A stretch of 59,365 bases of DNA from an uncultured Eubacterium sp. (lineage in GTDB: Bacteria > Bacillota > Clostridia > Lachnospirales > Lachnospiraceae). Shown piece by piece: positions 26,401-36,400 of the stretch. The stretch is from contig CAJTRZ010000012.1 in the NCBI GenBank assembly GCA_910578975.1, forward strand, positions 1-59,365, written 5' to 3'. The position numbers and the translations under genes are program-made. Each line of letters starts with the position of its first letter. Within the stretch, counting starts at the first letter, position 1. The notes under the pieces were generated by a model. It was not told the origin of the DNA, ran no database searches, and saw nothing but the letters and a program-made list of their open reading frames with translations.

Positions 26401-27282
26401 TCACGTATGAATATCGGACAGGTGCTTGAGATTCATTTAAGTCTTGCTGCTAAGGTATTAGGATTTAACATTGCAACTCCGGTATTTGATGGAGCAGACG
26501 AGTTTGATATCATGGATACTTTGGAACTTGCAAATGATTATGCGAATACAGAATGGGAAGATTTTGTAGAAAAATATAAAGATACATTAAAACCAGAAGT
26601 TATGGAATATTTAGGAAATAATCTTGACCACAGAGAAGAGTGGAAGGGTGTTCCGATAGCAAGAGATGGTAAAGTGAGATTACGTGATGGTAGAACAGGT
26701 GATTATTTCGATAGTCCGGTTACAATCGGTTTCATGCATTACCTGAAACTCCATCATTTGGTTGATGATAAGATTCATGCACGTTCAACGGGTCCTTACT
26801 CCTTAGTAACACAGCAGCCACTTGGTGGTAAAGCGCAGTTCGGTGGACAGAGATTCGGTGAGATGGAAGTTTGGGCACTTGAGGCATACGGTGCATCATA
26901 CACATTGCAGGAAATCTTGACATTTAAGTCTGATGACGTTGTAGGACGTGTTAAGACTTATGAAGCAATTATTAAGGGTGAAAATATCCCTCAGCCAGGA
27001 ATCCCTGAGTCATTCAAGGTACTTGTAAAAGAACTTCAGGCATTGGCACTTGATGTAAATGTATTAGATAAAAATGATAATGTTGTTGAGTTGAAGGAAA
27101 GCACAGATTACGGTGAAACAAACTTTAATGCAATCCTGAACAACGACAAGACCTTTGGACAGAATAAAGAAGATAGTCAGGCATTTGCACAGGCAGGATT
27201 CCAGACACAGGAATTTGTTGGCGAAGAACTCCAGACGGTAAATGCTGATGGTTCAGTATTTGAAGACGGTCAGGAAAATTAA
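23449..27282 (+). CDS. rpoB: RNA polymerase beta subunit
   Basis: A 1277-residue beta subunit, full length for Firmicutes. Regions visible in order: the N-terminal lobe (PNLIEVQRDSYEWFL), the rifampicin pocket around GSSQLSQFMDQNNPLGELTH and KRRLSALGPGGLSRDRAGF, the catalytic-side block MGSNMQRQAVPL, GYNYEDAVLLSERLV, and the C-terminal KMAGRHGNKGVVSR and GGKAQFGGQRFGEMEVWALEAYGA clamp region. The pocket reads as the common wild-type form. The ATG at 23449 follows AAGGAGAG with 2-4 nt; an ATG at 23455 is an alternative start. It is cotranscribed with rpoC (18 bp gap). Confidence 0.98.
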   Translation: MSMEKNRISPVKAGKGIRMSYSRQKEVLEMPNLIEVQRDSYEWFLTTGLREVLDDISPIEDYGQNLSLEFIDFRLCEEDKKYTIEECKERDATYAAPLKVKVRLHNKETGEFTEHDIFMGDLPLMTETGTFVINGAERVIVSQLVRSPGIYYVIGHDKVGKELYTSQVIPNRGAWLEYETDSNDVFYVRVDRTRKVPVTVLIRALGVGTNAEITELFGEEEKLLATFEKDQSDDYESGLLELYKKIRPGEPLSVDSAESIITGMFFDAKRYDLARVGRYKYNKKLSYKSRIVGHILAEDVIDMSTGEVLAEAGTNVTQELAVQIQNAAVPSVMIQTDVKNEKVLSNMAVDINAYVDFDCKELGILEDVYYPVLAEILAENETEEELKDAIKRNAHELVPKHITKEDILASINYLLNIEYGIGTPDDIDHLGNRRIRAVGELLQNQYRIGLSRMERVVRERMTTQDLEGVSPQTLINIKPVTAAVKEFFGSSQLSQFMDQNNPLGELTHKRRLSALGPGGLSRDRAGFEVRDVHYTHYGRMCPIETPEGPNIGLINSFASFARLNEYGFIEAPYRVVDKSDPENPRVTDEVVYITADEEDNYTVAQANEPLDENGYFVNKNVSGRYREETSQFDKKRIDLMDVSPRMVFSVATSMIPFLQNDDANRALMGSNMQRQAVPLMTTEAPVVGTGMEGKAAVDSGVCVVAKRAGVVEKSTSKEITVRTDDGQLDTYHLIKFSRSNQSNCYNQRAIVFKGDRVEAGEVIADGASTSNGEIALGKNPLIGFMTWEGYNYEDAVLLSERLVQDDVYTSIHIEEYETEARDTKLGPEEITNDVPGVGDDARKDLDERGIIRIGAEVRAGDILVGKVTPKGETELTPEERLLRAIFGEKAREVRDTSLKVPHGEAGIVVDAKVFKRENGDELAPGVNESVRIYIAQKRKISVGDKMAGRHGNKGVVSRVLPVEDMPFLPNGRPLDIVLNPLGVPSRMNIGQVLEIHLSLAAKVLGFNIATPVFDGADEFDIMDTLELANDYANTEWEDFVEKYKDTLKPEVMEYLGNNLDHREEWKGVPIARDGKVRLRDGRTGDYFDSPVTIGFMHYLKLHHLVDDKIHARSTGPYSLVTQQPLGGKAQFGGQRFGEMEVWALEAYGASYTLQEILTFKSDDVVGRVKTYEAIIKGENIPQPGIPESFKVLVKELQALALDVNVLDKNDNVVELKESTDYGETNFNAILNNDKTFGQNKEDSQAFAQAGFQTQEFVGEELQTVNADGSVFEDGQEN

Positions 27283-27300
27283 TAGAAGGGAGATTTGATC

Positions 27301-30300
27301 ATGGCAGATGTAAACGTAAGTGAACAGCTTGCATTCGATAAAATTAAAATCGGTCTTGCTTCACCGGATAAAATCAGACAGTGGGCTACAAGAAAAGTAG
27401 GTGACAAAGAGGAGTTAGGTGAAGTTACAAAACCGGAAACAATTAACTACAGAACATTAAAGCCGGAAAAAGATGGTTTGTTCTGTGAGAAGATTTTCGG
27501 ACCTAATAAGGACTGGGAATGTCACTGTGGTAAATATAAGAAAATCAGATATAAAGGTGTAGTCTGTGACAGATGTGGCGTTGAGGTTACAAAAGCAAGT
27601 GTACGTCGTGAACGTATGGGCTGTGTGGAACTGGCAACACCAGTATCTCACATTTGGTATTTCAAAGGAATCCCTTCCAGAATGGGACTGATTCTTGATA
27701 TATCGCCAAGAGTCTTAGAAAAAGTTTTATACTTTGCCTCTTATATTGTGCTTGATCCAATGGATACATCATTAGAATACAAGCAGGTATTGACAGAGAA
27801 AGAATTCAGAGAAGCTTACGAAGAATTTGAAGGAAAATTCCGTGTAGGTATGGGTGCTGAAGCTATCAAAGAATTACTCCAGGCAATTGACCTTGATAAA
27901 GGTGCAGAAGAATTAAAAGGGGAATTATTTGAGGCAACAGGACAGAAGAAGGCTAAGATTGTTAAGAGACTGGAGGTTTTTGAGGCTTTCAGAAGTTCAG
28001 GAAATAAGCCGGAATGGATGATTATGGATGTTATTCCGGTTATTCCACCGGATATCAGACCTATGGTTCAGTTAGAGGGAGGCAGATTTGCCACATCTGA
28101 CTTAAATGATTTATATAGAAGAATTATCAACAGAAATAACCGTTTAAAGAGACTTCTTGAACTTGGTGCTCCGGAAATTATCGTAAGAAATGAAAAGAGA
28201 ATGCTTCAGGAAGCGGTTGATGCATTGATTGATAATGGAAGACGTGGAAGAGCAGTTACAGGACCTGGTAACAGAGCGTTGAAGTCACTTTCAGACATGT
28301 TAAAGGGTAAGCAGGGACGTTTCCGTCAGAACCTGCTTGGTAAGCGTGTTGATTATTCAGGACGTTCCGTTATCGTAGTAGGACCAGAACTTAAGATTTA
28401 CCAGTGTGGTCTTCCAAAAGAAATGGCGATTGAATTATTTAAGCCATTTGTTATGAAAGAATTAGTAGAGCAGGGTACTGCTCATAACATTAAAGCTGCA
28501 AAGAAGATGGTAGAAAGACTTCAGACAGAGGTTTGGGATGTATTAGAAGAAGTTATTAAAGAACATCCGGTTATGTTAAACCGTGCCCCTACGCTTCATA
28601 GATTAGGAATTCAGGCGTTTGAACCGGTACTTGTTGAAGGTCGAGCAATTAAGTTGCATCCGTTGGTATGTACAGCGTTTAACGCCGATTTCGATGGCGA
28701 TCAGATGGCTGTTCACCTTCCACTTTCTGTAGAAGCTCAGGCTGAATGTAGATTTTTACTGCTTTCACCAAACAACTTATTGAAGCCGTCTGATGGTGCT
28801 CCAGTAGCAGTTCCTTCACAGGATATGGTACTTGGTATTTACTATCTGACAATGGATAAGATGGTTGACCATTCTGATGATGAAGAAATTGTAGCAAAAG
28901 CAGGAAGAAAGACTTATAACTCAGAAGAAGAGTTAAAGAAGGCATTAGATGAAGGAAAAATTGGAACACATGATTATATCAGATATCAGGCGGAAGACAG
29001 AGTAGTTGTCTGCGAACCGATAGATGTAATTGGACGTTTCTTTAGTGATGTAAATCAGGCAATTTTGGCTTATGAGAATGGAGATATTTCACTTCATCAG
29101 AAGATTAAGGTTAAAAGAAAAGTATTTAACGGAAAAGGTGAAGAAGTAGAAGGTGTTATAGAAACTACACTTGGTCGTTGCCTGTTTAATGAGATTCTTC
29201 CACAGGATTTAGGTTTTGTTAAGAGAGAAGCTGATGAAGATTATCTGAAGTTTGAGATTGATTTCCATGTAGGAAAGAAAGGCTTAAAACAAATCTTAGA
29301 GAAAGTTATTAATAACCATGGTGCTACTAAGACAGCAGAGGTTCTTGATAATATTAAAGCTATGGGTTATAAGTACTCAACAAGGGCAGCTATGACAGTT
29401 TCTATTTCTGATATGACAGTACCGGAAGCTAAGAAACAGATTTTAGCAGATGCTGAAAGCACAGTAGATGAGATTACAAAGCATTTCCGTAGAGGTTTCT
29501 TAACAGATGAGGAAAGATATAAAGAAGTTATTGAGACATGGCAGGATGCCGATAATCAGATTACAAGTGCCCTCCTAGGAGGACTTGATAAATATAACAA
29601 CATCTTTATGATGGCTGATTCCGGAGCCCGTGGTTCTGATAAGCAGATTAAGCAGCTTGCAGGTATGCGTGGATTGATGGCAGATACAACAGGTAAGACA
29701 ATCGAACTTCCTATTAAGTCAAACTTCCGTGAAGGACTTGACGTTTTGGAATACTTTATTTCAGCCCATGGTGCTAGAAAGGGTCTTTCTGATACTGCTC
29801 TTCGTACAGCCGATTCAGGATATCTTACAAGAAGACTTGTAGATGTATCTCAGGATTTAATTATCCGTGATGTTGACTGCTGCGAAGGAAAGGCAATTCC
29901 GTTTATGGAAATTGAAGCTGTAACAGACGGTAACGAAGTTATCGAAACTTTAGAGGAAAGAATTACAGGAAGAACTGCTGCAGAGTCTATGTATGATGCA
30001 GATGGAAATATGATTGTTAAGGCAAATCATATGATTACACCAAAGAGAGCAGCAGCCATTGTTGCAACTGGTGTAGACAGAGTTAAAATCAGAACAATTC
30101 TTACATGTAAATCACATGTAGGTGTCTGTGCAAAATGTTATGGTGCAAACATGGCTACAGGACAGAGAGTTCAGGTAGGTGAAGCTGTTGGTATTATTGC
30201 TGCGCAGTCTATCGGTGAGCCTGGTACACAGCTTACAATGAGAACTTTCCATACGGGTGGTGTTGCCGGTGATGATATTACACAGGGTCTTCCTAGAGTA

Positions 30301-31134
30301 GAGGAATTATTTGAGGCTAGAAAGCCTAAGGGACTTGCGATTATTGCAGAGTTTGGTGGAAGAGCTGAAATTAAAGAAAATAAAAAGAAACGTGAAATCG
30401 TTATTACCAATGAGGAAACAGGCGAGTCGAAAGCTTACCTTATCCCATATGGTTCAAGAATTAAGATTCTTGATGGTACAGTACTCGAGGCGGGTGACGA
30501 ACTTACAGAAGGTAGTATTAATCCACATGATCTCTTAAAGATTAAAGGACTTCGTGCAGTTCAGGATTATATGATTCGTGAAGTACAGAGAGTTTACCGT
30601 CTGCAGGGTGTAGAAATCAATGATAAGCACGTAGAGGTTATTGTTCGTCAGATGCTTAAAAAGATTAAGGTTGATACAGCTGGTGATTCTGAATTCTTAC
30701 CGGGAACAACAGTTGAAGTACTGAATTTTAATGAAGTAAATGAAGAATTAGTAGCACAGGGTAAAGAGCCGGCTACCGGTACACAGATTATGCTTGGTAT
30801 TACAAAAGCATCTCTTGCTACAAACTCATTCCTTTCAGCTGCATCCTTCCAGGAGACAACAAGAGTTCTTACAGAAGCAGCTATCAGTGGTAAGGTAGAT
30901 CCACTTGTTGGTCTGAAAGAGAATGTATTGATTGGTAAGTTGATTCCGGCAGGTACAGGTCTTGAAAGATATGGTTCTGTAAAGTTAAGTACAGATGTTA
31001 AACCTGCAGCAGAGGAAGTAATTTCTGTATCTGAAGAAAAAATGGAAGCTCCGGCAGAAGATGTTCTTGAAATTTCAGAAGAAGTAGAGATGATTGACAT
31101 CATTGACGAGAGTATAGAAGTGACAGAAGAATAA
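27301..31134 (+). CDS. rpoC: RNA polymerase beta' subunit
   Basis: A 1277-residue beta' subunit. The N-terminal zinc site is CHCGKYKKIRYKGVVCDRCG; the active-site loop NADFDGDQMAVHLP holds the three Mg2+-binding aspartates; the second zinc cluster is CKSHVGVCAKCYG; the bridge/trigger region includes GEAVGIIAAQSIGEPGTQLTMRTFH (read in pieces). The C-terminus ends in a strongly acidic tail of about 40 residues (EEVEMIDIIDESIEVTEE). The ATG at 27301 follows GAAGGGA; a TTG six bases earlier is rejected. A classic terminator ends the operon, and rpsL/rpsG do not follow. Confidence 0.98.
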   Translation: MADVNVSEQLAFDKIKIGLASPDKIRQWATRKVGDKEELGEVTKPETINYRTLKPEKDGLFCEKIFGPNKDWECHCGKYKKIRYKGVVCDRCGVEVTKASVRRERMGCVELATPVSHIWYFKGIPSRMGLILDISPRVLEKVLYFASYIVLDPMDTSLEYKQVLTEKEFREAYEEFEGKFRVGMGAEAIKELLQAIDLDKGAEELKGELFEATGQKKAKIVKRLEVFEAFRSSGNKPEWMIMDVIPVIPPDIRPMVQLEGGRFATSDLNDLYRRIINRNNRLKRLLELGAPEIIVRNEKRMLQEAVDALIDNGRRGRAVTGPGNRALKSLSDMLKGKQGRFRQNLLGKRVDYSGRSVIVVGPELKIYQCGLPKEMAIELFKPFVMKELVEQGTAHNIKAAKKMVERLQTEVWDVLEEVIKEHPVMLNRAPTLHRLGIQAFEPVLVEGRAIKLHPLVCTAFNADFDGDQMAVHLPLSVEAQAECRFLLLSPNNLLKPSDGAPVAVPSQDMVLGIYYLTMDKMVDHSDDEEIVAKAGRKTYNSEEELKKALDEGKIGTHDYIRYQAEDRVVVCEPIDVIGRFFSDVNQAILAYENGDISLHQKIKVKRKVFNGKGEEVEGVIETTLGRCLFNEILPQDLGFVKREADEDYLKFEIDFHVGKKGLKQILEKVINNHGATKTAEVLDNIKAMGYKYSTRAAMTVSISDMTVPEAKKQILADAESTVDEITKHFRRGFLTDEERYKEVIETWQDADNQITSALLGGLDKYNNIFMMADSGARGSDKQIKQLAGMRGLMADTTGKTIELPIKSNFREGLDVLEYFISAHGARKGLSDTALRTADSGYLTRRLVDVSQDLIIRDVDCCEGKAIPFMEIEAVTDGNEVIETLEERITGRTAAESMYDADGNMIVKANHMITPKRAAAIVATGVDRVKIRTILTCKSHVGVCAKCYGANMATGQRVQVGEAVGIIAAQSIGEPGTQLTMRTFHTGGVAGDDITQGLPRVEELFEARKPKGLAIIAEFGGRAEIKENKKKREIVITNEETGESKAYLIPYGSRIKILDGTVLEAGDELTEGSINPHDLLKIKGLRAVQDYMIREVQRVYRLQGVEINDKHVEVIVRQMLKKIKVDTAGDSEFLPGTTVEVLNFNEVNEELVAQGKEPATGTQIMLGITKASLATNSFLSAASFQETTRVLTEAAISGKVDPLVGLKENVLIGKLIPAGTGLERYGSVKLSTDVKPAAEEVISVSEEKMEAPAEDVLEISEEVEMIDIIDESIEVTEE

Positions 31135-31238
31135 TCAAAGACTGTAGGCCTTGAATATTAATAACAGACAGTTCGTAACCATCCTGTCTATAAACAAAAC
31201 TAGGGACAAATCGTAAAATTATTATACGGTATAAAAAG

Positions 31239-31261
31239 AGCGCCCAGGTGGCGCTTTTTTT
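31239..31261 (+). terminator. Intrinsic terminator of rpoBC
   Basis: agcgcc (31239-31244) pairs with ggcgct (31250-31255), extended by A-T pairs on both sides and followed by a T-run to 31261. A textbook Rho-independent terminator. The rest of the gap to 31538 is AT-rich, with no riboswitch (no preQ1-type sequence) recognised. Confidence 0.92.
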
Positions 31262-31538
31262 ATTATAATCAGGGCAGTAAAAAAGTTTCTATTAGTTAGG
31301 GATGGTGTTTAACACACGCGCTTTTATGTTAAACAACCAAATTTCTGGAAAATAAAAACAAATTACATATATTTTTTGTCAAACTACTAAAATATACATG
31401 TAAAATTTAAAAAATTCATGACAAATAAGAATATATTACGTATGTATATAAAAAATAAAATCTAATATATGTAAATTAGTAGATAACGTAAAATAGAATA
31501 TGCGACTTTATATAAAAGGGACTAGTGAGGAGTACAAT

Positions 31539-32267
31539 ATGGTAGAAGGATTTAATCCGGTTAGATATGCAGTCATTGAAGAAAAGAATCCACGAGAGAT
31601 TGTAATGCTTGTAGGAGATGGTTGTAAGTGGAGAAAGTGCAGATTTTGTGATTATTATCTAGATAGTAGTAAAAATATAGAAAAAAACTATGAGATTAAT
31701 AAAGAAGCACTTAGTCACGTTACTGGAGAATATCATGAGCTGGAAGTAATTAATTCCGGAAGTTTTGTGGATTTAGATGCGAAGACGATAGAATTGATTA
31801 AAGGAATATGCATAGGTAAAGAAATTAAAACCATTCATTTTGAGTGTCATTATATGCATAGGGAAGAAGTCAGAGCGTTTAAGAAGTCTTTTGAAAAGAT
31901 GGGAGTAAAATGCATTATAAAATTAGGTTTGGAAACTTTTGATTATGAATTGAGAGAAAAAGTTCTGATAAAAGGAATAGATGAAAGGAATCCAAAAATA
32001 ATTGCAGAATATTTTGATGAAATAAATTTACTGCAGGGAATTACAGGGCAGAGTGCAGAGTCTATGATGAATGATATAGAAACAGGACTGAGGTACTTTG
32101 ACCGTGTGTGTATTAATATAATGACAGAAAACGGAATGCCAGTGAAACCAGATAAAAAAGTAATAAAAGAATTTATGAATAAGGTTTATCCTATTTATAA
32201 AAACAATAATAGGTTAGATATACTATTGAATAATACGGATTTTGGTGTTGGTGAAAACCAAAATTGA
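31539..32267 (+). CDS. Radical SAM enzyme, possible queuine lyase (QueL-like)
   Basis: A 242-residue radical SAM protein. The cluster motif is C29-x4-C34-x2-C37 (CKWRKCRFC), slightly longer than the usual CX3CX2C; strands such as ELEVINSGSFVDLDAKTIE and LGLETFDYELREKVLIKG follow the TIM-barrel pattern of small radical SAM enzymes. GAGGAG at 31527-31532 and the ATG at 31539 set the start. The next gene is a YhhQ queuosine-precursor transporter. In Clostridioides difficile a radical SAM enzyme (QueL) turns salvaged queuine into preQ1, so a QueL-type role is inferred from the pairing. The family match itself was not tested. Confidence 0.7.
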   Translation: MVEGFNPVRYAVIEEKNPREIVMLVGDGCKWRKCRFCDYYLDSSKNIEKNYEINKEALSHVTGEYHELEVINSGSFVDLDAKTIELIKGICIGKEIKTIHFECHYMHREEVRAFKKSFEKMGVKCIIKLGLETFDYELREKVLIKGIDERNPKIIAEYFDEINLLQGITGQSAESMMNDIETGLRYFDRVCINIMTENGMPVKPDKKVIKEFMNKVYPIYKNNNRLDILLNNTDFGVGENQN

Positions 32268-32399
32268 GTTTATTGTGTAGTTCAAATATGTATTGTGGTT
32301 ATTTATTATGATGCATTTGAAAATAAATGACATAAGCCGGTCGTGCAGAGAAATTGATGCAATGACTGTAATAAGCAGAAGAAAAGGAGGAGAAGTTTT

Positions 32400-33104
32400 A
32401 TGTCAAATGAAGTTTTATTACTGTTGTCCATATTGATTATATATGGAAGTGAATTATTGTTTTTTAAGTTGTTTGGAAAGTATGGTCTGTATTGTTTTAC
32501 ATCCATAGCAACCATTGCGGCAAATATTGAGGTTTTAATTGTAATTAAAGCCTTCGGTATGGAAATGACACTGGGAAATGTATTGTTTGCGTCTACGTTT
32601 CTGGTAACAGATATCATCAGTGAATTGTATGGTAAAAAGGAAGCAAAACGTGCTGTAAATCTTGGCATTGCAACATCGGTAGTGTTTATTGTACTATCAC
32701 AGTGGTGGCTCTTATATATACCCGCAGATACAGATTTTGCAATGCCGGCGATGAAAACGATTTTCTCTAACACGCCAAGACTAATGCTTGCAAGTATGAT
32801 AGTATATGCGATTGTACAACGTTTTGATGTGTGGGCATATCATAAATGGTGGGCTTTTACGGAAAAAAGATTTGAAAGTAAAGATAAGTATCTTTGGGTA
32901 AGAAATAATGGTTCTACATTAATCTCACAGTTCTTAAATAATTTACTGTTTACTTTCGGTGCATTTCTTGGTGTTTACAGTGTGGAAACTTTAATTAGTA
33001 TTGTAATTTCAAGTTATGGTATTTTTATTGTAACAAGTTTGGCAGATACACCATTTATATATTTGGCGAGGAAGATACATAAAAAGTTAAATTTATGCGT
33101 GTAG
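32400..33104 (+). CDS. Queuosine precursor transporter (YhhQ/VUT family)
   Basis: A 234-residue membrane protein with six hydrophobic segments. The block LFASTFLVTDIISELYGKKEAKRAVNLG (read in two parts) is the YhhQ signature, and IVISSYGIFIVTSLADTPFIYLAR closes the family. Members import 7-deazaguanine precursors (preQ0, preQ1, or queuine). AAGGAGGAG before the ATG supports the start. It follows the radical SAM gene after 132 bp, an arrangement fitting uptake and conversion of a queuosine intermediate for tRNA modification. Confidence 0.9.
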   Translation: MSNEVLLLLSILIIYGSELLFFKLFGKYGLYCFTSIATIAANIEVLIVIKAFGMEMTLGNVLFASTFLVTDIISELYGKKEAKRAVNLGIATSVVFIVLSQWWLLYIPADTDFAMPAMKTIFSNTPRLMLASMIVYAIVQRFDVWAYHKWWAFTEKRFESKDKYLWVRNNGSTLISQFLNNLLFTFGAFLGVYSVETLISIVISSYGIFIVTSLADTPFIYLARKIHKKLNLCV

Positions 33105-33249
33105 GAAAATATATTTAAGAGTGTGGAAAATGTAGAATTAAGCACTGTTATTGCATATAAAAAAGAAAAAATAATGCATTCGTTTTGAAAAAGATATGAT
33201 GATTAACAATATGATTTTACAAAAACTGGTAACATTCATATTATTTATA

Positions 33250-33277
33250 TTGACATAGCAAGGTATTATGTTAAGAT
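33250..33277 (+). promoter_or_regulatory. Strong promoter of a short transcript
   Basis: A consensus ttgaca (33250-33255), a 16-nt spacer, extended -10 TGT and taagat (33272-33277). The start would be near 33284, about 200 nt before the RHS gene. Confidence 0.75.
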
Positions 33278-33283
33278 GAAAAT

Positions 33284-33388
33284 GAGATATAAAATGGGGG
33301 ATAAATATATTGTTTTATTAATTAAATAATATAATAAAGTGATAGAAAGAAATCTTCCGTTAGTTATATTTCGGGAGATTTTTTGTTA
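33284..33388 (+). ncRNA. Candidate ~105-nt small RNA or attenuated RHS leader
   Basis: The transcript predicted from the promoter at 33250-33277 meets a terminator at 33350-33388 (aaatcttccg with cgggagattt, then TTTTT). No credible gene fits inside: the only early ATG (33282) lies at the transcript start without a ribosome site. It could be a free small RNA or a leader controlling read-through into the RHS toxin gene. Confidence 0.55.
33350..33388 (+). terminator. Intrinsic terminator upstream of the RHS gene
   Basis: aaatcttccg (33350-33359) pairs with cgggagattt (33372-33381) through a 12-nt loop with one G-U pair, and a T-run follows. Confidence 0.8.
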
Positions 33389-33487
33389 TGATTTATCAAG
33401 AATATAGGGAAAATTAATCATACAAAAATCTTCGTTTCAATGTAACTAAAATTTTTAAGTACAATGATTGGGTAAGGAGGAATTCGT

Positions 33488-36400
33488 ATGAATAAAAGAC
33501 AAATGAAACAGCTGGGAAAAATGAGAAGAAAAATCATTGCTTTAGCATTAATTGTGGCATTAGTAATAACAGGTATGAACCTGGATATGATGCCACAGTC
33601 CATTTATGCAACGCAGGAAATAGCAAAGGAACCCCCAACAGAAGAAAAAGTAACAATTGTAAAGGAATTAGTAGATGAACGGACAGAAAATTCCAATACA
33701 TATTTATTGAGTGACGGTTCAAAACAGGCAGAAATATTTACAGAAAATATCAGGTTTGAAAAAGACGGGGAACTGTTTGAATATAATCCAGAATTAACAA
33801 AGTTAGACAGCGAAGATAAAGAACTATTAGACAGAAATACATCAGAAAATACAAATGATTTTCTGTTTGTTAATGACGTTGGAGACAGTAAACAATACTT
33901 TCCCAAAAAGATGAATAAAGATACAGGAATTGTATTAAATAATGGAAAGTATGTTGTGGGAATGACACCGAAATTAGAGGAAGGACAGAGTTATGCACCG
34001 GACAAGTCAGGTGACATTGTTACGTATGCTTCTAATGAAAAAGATATCTCATATGAGTATATTTCCCTGAAAGACGGAGTAAAAGAAAACATTATTCTGA
34101 ATACAAAACCGGAGAAATATATATTTGAATATAAAATTGAAACAAAAAATACATATTTGAAGCAGAGAAAAAATGACAGGGGAATTCTTGTATGCGACAG
34201 CAGGACAGATAAAATAGTAGGATATATCGCTCCGCCGAACATTAAAGATGGAGATGAAAATACAGATTATGAAAATGTAACATATAGTCTTATTAAGAAG
34301 AACAATGAGACTGTTATTACATTGTCCGTAAATGAGATGTATTTTGAAAATGAAAATTTAAAATATCCGGTAACGATAGACCCGACAATGCAGTGGATGT
34401 CAAATAAACTGACAACAACGGGAGTGTGGTCTGTACCGTTTATGGCAGATTCCACCCTCAGTCAGAATCCGCTTACAGTCTCAAACTATTTATTGAATAC
34501 GTATCCGTATAACAGCGAGAACAGGATTTATCTGGATACGAAAAACCTATTAAATGGAAACGCTTTTGTTGGAGAAAAAGCGCCGCTTAAGGGTAAGTAT
34601 ATAGAAAGTGCAACACTTACCATGAGTGAAGCTGAAAAACCAGCACATTATCCAGCAGGAACGGTACAGATAAAAAGAGCATTGGGAGAATGGAATCCAT
34701 CGACGATTACATGGAATACACAGCCAGATGTGTCGGAGGATTATATTGCTGAGACAGTATGTAGCGGAAAAGAGGGGGCAAGACATACATTAGATATCAC
34801 GGACTGGGTACAGGATATAGCAGATGAAAAGTTTGAAGATTATGGGCTGGTGTTTACATGTCCGGACAAAGGAATGTCAGCAATTTTATATGGACCAGAG
34901 TTTAAATATATTCTTGATGAAAATGGGAGACCTAAGGAATCCCTGTATATGACGATTGTGGTAAACTATAGAGAGATGGAATCTTATGATGCATCGGTAG
35001 AACTGAGTGCAGAGTACAATTCTGAAACGGGAAAGATTGAGACGAAGGTTACTGATCAGAATGAACTGCCAGAGGGAACTAGCGTTAGTGGTTATAAGAT
35101 TTATGAAAGGAAGGAGGATTCTTCTAACTTTACGGTAGTTTATAAGGGAACGGATATCAGTGAGATGATGGAAATATCACCAAAGGATGCAGACAATATT
35201 GATTTGAGGGTGTGCATTCTATATTCTGATGGAACAGTGAGACCTTCGAATATCGTGTCATTAAAGAAAATGGAAGAAACAGATGATGAAGGACGGGAAG
35301 AGGGAGAAAGTACTGTAACCTATGAGCAGACAACGATAGATACCGATGGAGACGGTTTGGAAGACGGCTATGAGATTTGGGACTTCAAGACCTTATGGAA
35401 CACAGAAACAGGTGTAGATGAAGAAGGAAATAAGATATATGATTTAGATACAGATAAAGATGGATTTCCGGATTCTTATGAGGTGTTTACTCTAGGAACG
35501 GACCCGGCAGTGGCAAATGAAGAGGGAAAAGACAGCGATGGGGACGGACTTACTGATTTGGAAGAGTATGAAAAAGGAACAGATCCATGGTTAAAAGATT
35601 CTGATTTTGATAATATTAGTGATCGTGCGGATAGTACGCCTAGAAAGACAAACGGAAATACTAAGCAATCTGCAGCTGCGGCTGCAACAGTACATTTGGG
35701 ACTTTATGATAGGCAGTATTCAGAATATAATGAAGGGGTACTATATTCATATATAACAAATATTTTTGATAGTAGTATCAAACGGATATATATGGACTAT
35801 GAAGATAGCTCATTAAATAAAACAATAAAATATTTTTATGATAATGAGGGGAATAATACAGCCGTTGTAGAACAATATGATGGAGAGTATGATCCTACAT
35901 ATACTCAACTTATTTGTATTACATATACTTATGATGGAAAGGGGAATGTTGTATATATTTGTGATCAAAAAACAAAATATACTATGAATTATGATAATGA
36001 AGGCAATATGCAATCTTTGAAAGTAGGAAATCAAGAACTTATAAATTGTTCATCGTTAGGAAGCATTGGAGAAGATAACAATGAAAAAGAAAAGCAAAAT
36101 AATGGAACAAATCAAAATACAAGTGTTACAAAATATGGAAATGAACAGTCGATAAAAACAGTAAAAATTAAACGAGAGGTTGAAGAAGGAGATGAAGAGT
36201 CGTCGGCATTGATTCTAAAAACGTATTATGGGGATGATGTGGAAACGAGTTATATAACAGAGTATAATAATAATGGAGATATATTAAAATTTACGGATAA
36301 TACTCAAGGAAGTTCTGAGCCTATAGTATATAATTATACTTATACCGATAGTACAACGATAGTAACTAGAAATGACGGTTTTATTAAAACAGAAGAAAAA

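Noticed and set aside
31262..31538. preQ1 riboswitch before the radical SAM gene
   Set aside because: Expected from the queuine context, but no preQ1-type aptamer sequence could be found.
33282..33329. 15-codon leader peptide in the candidate small RNA
   Set aside because: Its ATG lies at or before the predicted transcript start and lacks a ribosome site.
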